From Hofstenia miamia (taxonomy: Eukaryota; Xenacoelomorpha; Acoela), in NCBI GenBank assembly GCA_004352715.1, contig SCFE01000095.1:821628-885627 (forward strand): a stretch of DNA of 64,000 nt. The letters run 5' to 3'. Made by a program: the position numbers and the translations under genes. Shown here one piece after another: positions 57,062-64,000 of the stretch. Under the pieces are notes generated by a model that was not told the origin of the DNA, searched no databases, and worked only from the letters and a program-made list of their open reading frames with translations. Position 1 is the first letter of the stretch, and the number at the start of each line of letters is the position of its first letter.

Positions 57062-57729
57062 TTATTACTACGAGTGTGCCATTTATCTGATTTCACTTTG
57101 CATATCTTGTGTTTGTTGTAGGGTTTTGAGGAGCTTAACTTAACCTAATATCACTAAGTTGATATTCACAGTTATAATTCGCTTGTTTTTCCTAGCTTCC
57201 TTGCTTCCATGCATTGGGCGCCTGTCACGGTCGCCATGTAGAATCTGTATTCTTAGAGATTGACTGTAGAATAGCTTAAACTATTACTTTTCTTAGTCTT
57301 AGTTAAGTTCTCTATAGCTGGTGAGATTCCAACAAACTTCTGCCATCTGCTTTTATCACATGTACTTGAGTTAATAATTGAAATTCACAACTCAATTGCT
57401 CTTAGTTAATTAATCAGACATCGATTTATGCTGGCAGACGTAGATGACAGGGTCAAAACCCAAAGCTGAACCATGGAATCAAGATGTGCTCGACCTCTGA
57501 CAGTGATCACGAAGTTCTATGCAACCTACTGTGACTCACGAATGTAATATCGCTACCCAGGTGAAACTAACACTTCATAACTAGATAATCTACTTAGAGA
57601 ATCAATCAAGGGATCAGCGCCAGCTATCACGGGGTAAGTATTATCTAAACTTCCTCTTCTTTTCTTTAATTGTATATTCTACACTGCATTTACAGATGTT
57701 CCAATAACAATTATAAAGTAGTATTATTT
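57062..57729 (-). repeat. 668-bp repeat: gypsy leader and LTR, copy 2
   Basis: See 55744-56411. This copy is contiguous with the MITE right end and its target duplication, so it is the better candidate for the true 5' end of the element. Primer site at 57221-57236, LTR from 57237. Confidence 0.95.
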
Positions 57730-58729
57730 NNNNNNNNNNNNNNNNNNNNNNNNNNNNNNNNNNNNNNNNNNNNNNNNNNNNNNNNNNNNNNNNNNNNNNN
57801 NNNNNNNNNNNNNNNNNNNNNNNNNNNNNNNNNNNNNNNNNNNNNNNNNNNNNNNNNNNNNNNNNNNNNNNNNNNNNNNNNNNNNNNNNNNNNNNNNNNN
57901 NNNNNNNNNNNNNNNNNNNNNNNNNNNNNNNNNNNNNNNNNNNNNNNNNNNNNNNNNNNNNNNNNNNNNNNNNNNNNNNNNNNNNNNNNNNNNNNNNNNN
58001 NNNNNNNNNNNNNNNNNNNNNNNNNNNNNNNNNNNNNNNNNNNNNNNNNNNNNNNNNNNNNNNNNNNNNNNNNNNNNNNNNNNNNNNNNNNNNNNNNNNN
58101 NNNNNNNNNNNNNNNNNNNNNNNNNNNNNNNNNNNNNNNNNNNNNNNNNNNNNNNNNNNNNNNNNNNNNNNNNNNNNNNNNNNNNNNNNNNNNNNNNNNN
58201 NNNNNNNNNNNNNNNNNNNNNNNNNNNNNNNNNNNNNNNNNNNNNNNNNNNNNNNNNNNNNNNNNNNNNNNNNNNNNNNNNNNNNNNNNNNNNNNNNNNN
58301 NNNNNNNNNNNNNNNNNNNNNNNNNNNNNNNNNNNNNNNNNNNNNNNNNNNNNNNNNNNNNNNNNNNNNNNNNNNNNNNNNNNNNNNNNNNNNNNNNNNN
58401 NNNNNNNNNNNNNNNNNNNNNNNNNNNNNNNNNNNNNNNNNNNNNNNNNNNNNNNNNNNNNNNNNNNNNNNNNNNNNNNNNNNNNNNNNNNNNNNNNNNN
58501 NNNNNNNNNNNNNNNNNNNNNNNNNNNNNNNNNNNNNNNNNNNNNNNNNNNNNNNNNNNNNNNNNNNNNNNNNNNNNNNNNNNNNNNNNNNNNNNNNNNN
58601 NNNNNNNNNNNNNNNNNNNNNNNNNNNNNNNNNNNNNNNNNNNNNNNNNNNNNNNNNNNNNNNNNNNNNNNNNNNNNNNNNNNNNNNNNNNNNNNNNNNN
58701 NNNNNNNNNNNNNNNNNNNNNNNNNNNNN
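57730..58729. other. Assembly gap (1000 N)
   Basis: N run between the gypsy LTR and the CR1-like LINE; the round length suggests a placeholder size. Confidence 0.99.
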
Positions 58730-59320
58730 TGTTACCTGTTGATTTATGTCATTAACATAGATTGCAAATAGAATAGGTCCGAGAACTGTGCCTATCGATC
58801 CGTTATAATATATTTTGATTTTTTACCATTAAGTATAACTCTTTGCTGTCGATTTTTAAGGAAAGTCATTATTAAGTTAACTGATTTGTTATCAAAGTTA
58901 TAATATATTAATTTGTCCCTTAATATGTCAAAATTCATTGAGTTAAAAGCTTTGCTTAAATCAAAGAGTGCAACACAACTACATTTGCTTAGTGTTAAAT
59001 TAGAATTTATTTGTTCTGATATTGATAAAATTGCATCTTGAGTGCTATAACCATTACGAAAACAAAATTGTTTTTTTGAAAGAATGCTTTCAGAAATCAA
59101 ATATGCATTAATTTGATTATTTAATAATTTTTCGAATATATCCGGGAATTCATTATCAATAATGCATTGGTTAAATGCAAATAGTAGATGTTCACTAAAG
59201 ATATGAAAATGACGTTTAATAATAAAGATTGGAAGATTATAGGATGCCGTTGATTTATTTGTGTCTAAAGTTTTTATTATGGTTTCTAGTTCATTTGCAT
59301 TTATGAGTCTAAAAGAAAAG
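58730..59320 (-). pseudogene. CR1-like reverse transcriptase (partial)
   Basis: In the minus direction: 'LINANELETIIKTLDTNKST' and ASYNLP (fingers start), then NEFPD runs directly into IFEKLLNNQINAYLI, which skips the usual P..K.G....YRPIS block of about 25-30 residues. Then come 'FRNGYSTQDAILSISEQI', FDLSKAFNSM (motif A) and 'GTVLGPILFAIYVNDI' at the gap edge. The catalytic ADD box is not in the window. The deletion removes part of the template-binding fingers, so this copy should be inactive. A frameshift near 59300-59315 separates it from the endonuclease frame. Confidence 0.87.
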
Positions 59321-59344
59321 AATATATCGTTTCGTTTGTATTAT

Positions 59345-60382
59345 TTAGTTTATTGAAGAATCTTTTTGTTTTAAGGCAGATTTTTTATTTCTTAATTGTT
59401 TAAAAATCCTCTTTGATTTTTCGTAATTAGTCCAATTAGTTGTTGCCTGTTCTGTTTGAGCGAAATCAAACAATTTTCCTTTAATACTTACTAGTTCATG
59501 TATGTCACTATCGTCGGCATTTGATAAAGCAAACTTGCGCGCTTGTAATTTTACTTTGCGGTACTTAATTGATGCCGCTTTATTAACTGCATTGCAAATT
59601 TCTTTTGAAATATCATGCAAGATCCAGATTTTAATGGGTATATAGTTGAACGATATATTTTTCAAAAGTGTTTCCATTATTTCGTCTGAATAATTTAGAT
59701 AATCTCTTGCATAAATTATTCTAAATTTATTGGCTTTGGTAGTTATATTACTTATATATGTGCAAAGAGCATGGTCACGGAATGATTCAAACATGAAGGA
59801 TTTAAAAACTAAGTCTGAATTTGTTAGGAAGTAATCAATTAAATTGTTATGTCGTGTAGGACAGTCAGTATTTACACAATGAAAATCGTATGTTGCACAA
59901 AATTCTTTTAACGATTTTTTTTCAAGATTAATAAAATAATTTATATTAAAGTCACCAAATATATTTCTAGAATAGTAGAGATCACTTATTTCGGAAATTT
60001 CATTTGCCTTAAATTTTAGAAAGTCAATATGATAATTTTTATTTGGATTGTATTTGATATTAATCAGTTCTTTTTGACATTTATTTTCAAATGATATCAT
60101 TTCTATCCAGAGTGATTCAAATATATTGTGGTTGAATTCATATTCTAATTTACGCACTGGTTTTAAACATTTTGGAGCCAATATCATGAGTACGCCACCT
60201 CTACCTAATCGGTTTTTTATGAAAATATAATAATAATGTCGGTCAGGATTAAACAAATTAGGATCAGTGTCATGTTGTAACCAAGTTTCTGTAATTAAGA
60301 ATATTGCGTTTTGTCCCATCTTATTTATTAAGCTTAGAAATTCAACATACGATTTTAAAAAGATTGCCGTTTGTTTTTTCAT
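59345..60382 (-). pseudogene. CR1-like APE endonuclease with linker
   Basis: A 345-codon frame. Residues 29-34 LITETW (catalytic Glu), 59-64 LGRGGV, 143-146 GDFN (catalytic Asp and Asn), 175-177 PTR, 181-188 LIDYFLTN and 202-204 R-D-H where the SDH box should be (Ser changed to Arg, His kept). From about 215 on it is the variable linker to RT. The very N-terminal N-block lies before the first Met and is missing. The enzyme nicks DNA for target-primed reverse transcription. The frame is open throughout, so activity loss is not certain for this domain alone, but the element is broken downstream. Confidence 0.85.
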
Positions 60383-60553
60383 AAATTTTAGAGTAAAACT
60401 TGAAGATTTGGTAGAAAATGAACTTACAGAATTTAAGTGTTGTTATGTAGTAGTGCTTAGTGGTGATGTGTAGTGAGTTGAGAGGTGATATGTCTGAGTG
60501 TATATAGTATATAGCTACATTTTTTAAACAAAGATATGTTAAAATATACAAAA

Positions 60554-61254
60554 TTAAAAGTACCTGTTTAATTTAGATTGATATGAAGGAGTAGGGAGAA
60601 GGACGCGACGAGCGGTTACAGCTTTTGAATAAGAAACATTTGCTAGACGATGAGATGGATTGGAGATTTCGTGGGGTCTGAAGTAGGATTGGAGATTGCG
60701 GATCATGTGAGCTAGACCTTGACGAGAAAGATGTATTCCATTCCTAGGAAGAAGTTTGTAATCGATGTGACGAGGAGCATGAAAAAAGCTTTGGAAAACA
60801 AGGATTACAGAAAAATTGTTCACAGATAGAGAGTAGATGACTCGGTTGAATTCTTGAATTATGAAGTTTCTTTGAATATTGGAATCGTGACAGACAGGAG
60901 TGATTTCGAGAACGTAGATGACGCGATGTGTGAATTGACGGCGTACTTCTGAGATTAGCCTGCTTAACTTAGATTTGAAAGACCGAGAATCATTGGATGT
61001 AAGAGCATCTATAAGGCTAGCGTTGATTATGATGGAGTTAATGTGAGTTTTGGGATACGAAGAGATTTTATCAGTGAGCTTCTTTGTGTTGTGGCCTGGA
61101 TATGAGTGGATTGTAATCATCTGATTTGGAAGAAGATTTTGATAACGAGCATACATCAGAATACTACTGCCAATTAGAAATGTAGTAGTGTTAGGTTTAA
61201 TAGATTTGACGTAATTGGATTTTGACTTTGGTTTTGGTGATTGGGAAGTCTCCT
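60554..61254 (-). CDS. SGNH/esterase-like LINE ORF1 protein (5' incomplete)
   Basis: The first Met gives 200 codons (60554-61156), but the frame is open upstream to a stop near 61252 and that part contains TTTFLIGSSIL, the block I G-D/S-S nucleophile region of SGNH hydrolases. The true protein therefore starts further upstream or the start is lost. Further blocks: IHSYPGHNTKKLTDKI (residues 16-31), 'SIIINASLIDALTSND' (41-56, at the place of G-x-N-D) and PRNGIHLSRQG (137-147), the D-x-x-H block with Asp changed to Asn. In CR1/L2 LINEs this ORF1 protein binds nucleic acid and has weak esterase activity. Here the Asn substitution would weaken catalysis. No stop interrupts the frame. Confidence 0.78.
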
Positions 61255-61540
61255 AAATGCTTTGTTCATTAAATTCCATTCAATAATTAGGTCCCATCAT
61301 TAAAAATCACACTGTACACACATTACGTAAACCAAAATGTTCTTAAGAGAATATTTTCAGTTATCAAATATGTTTTTTATGCTTATTTAATCATTCAAAA
61401 ATATATTTCGACTTAAAAAGCCATCAACAGTTTCTTTACAAAATTATTCCCACTAAATTTACTTAATTGTATAATAATATTATATTTCATTAAATCTTAG
61501 TGATTTCTAACAATAGTTTATGTATGTAATCCTCTTAGGT
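61255..61540. other. Spacer upstream of the CR1-like LINE
   Basis: AT-rich, no feature recognised. May contain decayed ORF1 5' sequence. Confidence 0.5.
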
Positions 61541-62095
61541 GTTTACAGTGTCACTCAAAAGTCTGAGACCAAAGGTGTAAAATCTATCTTTATTGCAGCA
61601 GTCATAAAATTAAGCAAAATATTCAATGAACAAACCATTACGTTGCTAAAAATGTTATGTTAGTTGGCAAATATTTATTTTAATGACGCATTTTCAACCA
61701 TTCTACATGCAGGCTCCTAGCTTTCAGCAAGATCCATAGATCTTCAAGGCATTCATTTTACCAATGATGCACAGTACTCTGCTGAGATATGTTGGTACAC
61801 ACCAGCAAAATTTTATCCTTCAAATCATCAAATGATGTGGGATTTATCTCAGCAAGACGAATTTTTGGAATTTTCCAACAGTTTTCAATAAAGTTCAAAT
61901 CTTACTAGTTGTCAAGTCATTTTGATAATATTTGACATTTTTAAATTGACACCAGTTTTGAATTGTTGTATGATAGTTCCTCCACCATACAATGGTATAG
62001 AAATCTGCTCTGTGGACTTGGTTGAAATGATCTACTTCAAATACTTTTAATGATTTTGGATGTTTTGCTTCGGCAGTCTTTAAAATCTTTAAGTC
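61541..62095 (-). pseudogene. Tc1/mariner transposase relic with one TIR
   Basis: The lower-coordinate end is ACAGTGTCACTCAAAAGTC, a Tc1-type terminus. The minus strand then carries a decayed transposase C-terminal half: 'DLNFIENCWKIPKIRL' (codons 61872-61901 for DLNFIENCWK) matches the S-P-D-L-N-P-I-E-N-x-W block that holds the last catalytic residue region of Tc1 DDE transposases. LYGGGTI upstream is in the place of the ...W-G-G.. block. Stops are frequent. The second terminal repeat is not visible; the neighbouring Penelope-like repeat starts there. Confidence 0.72.
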
Positions 62096-62099
62096 ATAA

Positions 62100-63965
62100 C
62101 TTAGTCCAAAATGTTTAAATTAGTTTCGTGTTCTTTTGTTCTTCTGTTAGTTGCTGACAACAATACCCGATATAGTCCTCACCACAGGTGCATTGAATCT
62201 GATAAATTACATTAGATTTATCAGAAAAATTAGTTGCGGATTTTATGCCAAGCTTTGAATTAAATTTATCTATCTTATAAATGAATTTTACACTTTTATT
62301 TATGAATTTGATCTTTTTCAGTTGATTTATTATATTTTTGTTGTATGTATTCTTTTTTTTCTGAATCAATGAGAGTGTACGATTAAATAACTGTAAAAAG
62401 CCATCCTAACAAGACATATATTTTAAAATTTTGTCGGTTTTTTAAAATTTGGCTTTTTATTAGGTAAAAATTTTTGCATTTATTTTTTGGTCTCAATAAT
62501 ATAAGAACCCCAATGAGGTGGAATAAGTCAAAAATTGTGTTAATTCTGTAACCGATGGCAAAGCAGCCGATTAGGGAAGACTGAATAGAGAGTAACTGGT
62601 ATTAGAAATTTTACCTTCTAACCAAACTTATTCTTTCTTGCAAGTAGATTTTTTAAATATGGTTGATGATAATAAATGTCTATTTTAGTGATTTCAAAGA
62701 GAATTTTATTTGATTCACTGATTTCCATGTTTTAAATATGGTTGATGGTAATAAATTTCTATTTAGTGATTTCATGGAGAAGTTTATTTGATTCACCGAT
62801 TTCCATGTTTAAAAATTTAAGTTTAAATTTGGCGGTTGTTAAATCAAATTTAAAAATTCTATAAAAACAACTCATGTATTTTTTGAATTAATCGAAGTAA
62901 CACAGGAAAATAGAAATAACAATGCCGATGTAGACTACACTAAATTTGTATGTATAACATAAAGGTTGAACATAGCGGCTAGTAGTATTAGTAGTAAGAT
63001 CTGACCAACTCAGGTATCTAAGGCTCTGAAAGAAAATGACCTAAGTGAGAAGGATCTCAAATTTTCTCATTTATTATGCTTTTATAGCAAGTGTATTGTA
63101 TATTATCCATAACAGTGTATTTTCTAAAAGCACTACAATTATTGCAAATAATAATAGTTGATCAAATTTGATTAGTTCAATATTGTATTTACTTACAGTA
63201 TGTCCATTGTTCGAACACCAAACTCAGCATCAGACCTGCCAAAATTATTATTTGATCACTAGATTGATACTATTTAACCTAAAAATAAGTTAGAAATCAA
63301 AATCACTTAGGAGTAATATAACTATTTTGAAGTAGTTTATCTAAACGGCATATAAAAAGCATCATTTTACAAATTTTATTGTCCTTGCTAGCAAGCTTGA
63401 AAACTTATGATTTGATGTAGCAACCATCCAAATAAAACATTTTTAAAAATGTGAAAGAAATTCTCTCTAGTATAATCAGATTAGTTGTAAATAACTATCT
63501 TATAAATGTTTCGGAGCGTAAAAAATATCTATTTACATTCTGTATGTCAATTCAGTGTTTATTGTCTTTTAGAAGTAAATATGCTTTTTGGTGTCAAAAC
63601 AATGTGCAGTCACGATGGACTGAACTTTGTTGACAAAATCACTTAAATTATCAGCGAGAATAATGTTGAAGATATTTTCAAGATTTGTGCTAATAAAACA
63701 CCTTTTTGATCATACATCTTGATTAACATTTTTCTTAAGATGTAAGCGATTACATCGACTTACAGCTTCGTAGGTACTGTTCTTCAATTATATTAAAGAG
63801 AATTGCAGGACACTAAACACTGCTATTGGAAAAAAATATTTCGTTATTGCTTCTTCAGTTATTGACTTTTAGCAAGTCAAAATACCTATTTTTATGACAA
63901 ATTCATCTCAATATATTGAAACATTATTAATAATAAATTAGACATACTAAGTAATGTATAGAATA
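62100..63965 (-). mobile_element. Penelope-like repeat, copy B
   Basis: Inverted counterpart of copy A (42325-49190), shorter because it lacks the LINE and two other segments. It runs nearly to the window end, so the repeat may continue. Contains the better GIY-YIG remnant at 62115-62369. A duplication of about 90 bp (TTTAAATATGGTTGATG.TAATAAAT.TCTATTT...) is seen at 62651-62800. Confidence 0.65.
62115..62369 (-). pseudogene. GIY-YIG endonuclease remnant, Penelope-type
   Basis: An 84-codon frame. After a Lys/Asn-rich start, residues 51-68 read KSNVIYQIQCTCGEDYIG: V-I-Y at 54-56 and Y-I-G at 66-68 correspond to the GIY...YIG signature with the C-x-C-x2 pair that Penelope-like elements have between them. 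The following Arg and Glu of the active site are not found before the stop. In these elements the domain is the endonuclease that accompanies a telomerase-like RT. Similar GIY-YIG fragments occur in some other transposons, so the family name is moderately certain. Confidence 0.6.
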
Positions 63966-63967
63966 GA

Positions 63968-64000
<33 letters not shown>
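63966..64000. repeat. (AAT)n microsatellite at window end
   Basis: Uninterrupted AAT repeat continuing beyond the window. Confidence 0.95.

Larger units (their letters stand above)
52317..57729 (-). mobile_element. Gypsy-like LTR retrotransposon, degraded and rearranged
   Basis: Reading the minus strand: LTR (inner end at 57237 or 55919), tRNA-Arg primer site, leader, gag (about 54522-54740), CCHC knuckle (54163-54204), protease (53486-54043), start of RT (52790-53090) and LTR (52317-52620). Order is gypsy type. The rest of RT, RNase H and most of integrase are missing. A hAT MITE sits in the leader, and the leader plus LTR appears twice (55744-56411 and 57062-57729) around a 21-N gap, so the real arrangement is uncertain. 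Confidence 0.85.
58730..61254 (-). mobile_element. CR1-like LINE with SGNH ORF1
   Basis: Minus-strand element with ORF1 (SGNH/esterase-like, 60554-61254), then endonuclease (59345-60382) and RT (58730-59320). The C-terminal half of RT lies beyond the 1000-N gap or is lost. This ORF1-EN-RT order with an esterase-type ORF1 is known from CR1/L2 LINEs. The frames are long and little broken, so it is among the youngest elements here, yet it has a frameshift between endonuclease and RT and an in-frame RT deletion. Confidence 0.85.

Noticed and set aside
57670-58755. 361-codon frame across the 1000-N gap
   Set aside because: Almost entirely N; flanks are LTR and LINE sequence in other frames.
1-64000. 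CRISPR arrays, bacterial operons, tRNA or rRNA genes
   Set aside because: No regularly spaced repeats with unique spacers, no operon structure and no complete tRNA fold were seen; the tRNA-like strings at 55903 and 57221 are LTR-element primer sites.

Overview
The window looks like AT-rich, gene-poor chromosomal DNA from a metazoan, most likely an invertebrate. The evidence is long tracts of (TA)n, (TTA)n and (AAT)n, no operons or compact genes, and many families of decayed animal-type transposable elements: LINEs with APE endonuclease, a Ty1/copia element of the kind seen in marine invertebrates (GalEa-like), a gypsy-like LTR element, Penelope-like (GIY-YIG) debris, Tc1 and hAT relics and MITEs. 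The species cannot be decided from the sequence. It is a draft assembly: gaps of 250, 316, 666 and 1000 N, two gaps of 21 N and two single-N joins. Several gaps or joins are flanked by near-identical sequence, which suggests unmerged contig ends or haplotypes.

Layout. 1-9.6 kb: intergenic DNA with a 1.5 kb repeat (element X, copy 1) and a small hAT-like MITE. 10.3-12.4 kb: minus-strand LINE relic. 13.8-20.4 kb: plus-strand copia-like element whose 5' 2.3-2.4 kb, with its upstream flank, occurs twice in tandem across a single N. 22.0-22.8 kb: the only convincing host-type gene, an intronless 254-residue tetraspanin-like ORF on the minus strand. 24.9-25.5 kb: a 250-bp tandem repeat around another single N. 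27-41 kb: hAT MITEs, LINE RT/endonuclease fragments, a hAT transposase relic and long stretches with nothing recognisable. 42.3-49.3 kb: an interrupted repeat (copy A) that returns in inverted orientation at 62.1-64.0 kb (copy B). Both contain a Penelope-type GIY-YIG remnant, and copy A carries an internally deleted LINE. 50.1-51.7 kb: element X copy 2, with a TA-flanked MITE nested in it, followed by another MITE. 52.3-57.7 kb: minus-strand gypsy-like element (gag, zinc knuckle, protease, partial RT, tRNA-Arg primer site) into which a hAT MITE inserted, with local duplications around a gap. 58.7-61.3 kb: minus-strand CR1-like LINE with SGNH-type ORF1, endonuclease and partial RT. 61.5-62.1 kb: Tc1 transposase relic.

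No element appears intact. Every long coding region except the tetraspanin-like ORF carries stops, frameshifts or deletions of essential domains. I see no coherent new enzymatic or defence system. The informative signals are structural: dated nested insertions with exact target duplications, a 93-bp direct repeat around a small A-tailed insert, a two-copy inverted repeat family and probable assembly duplications.
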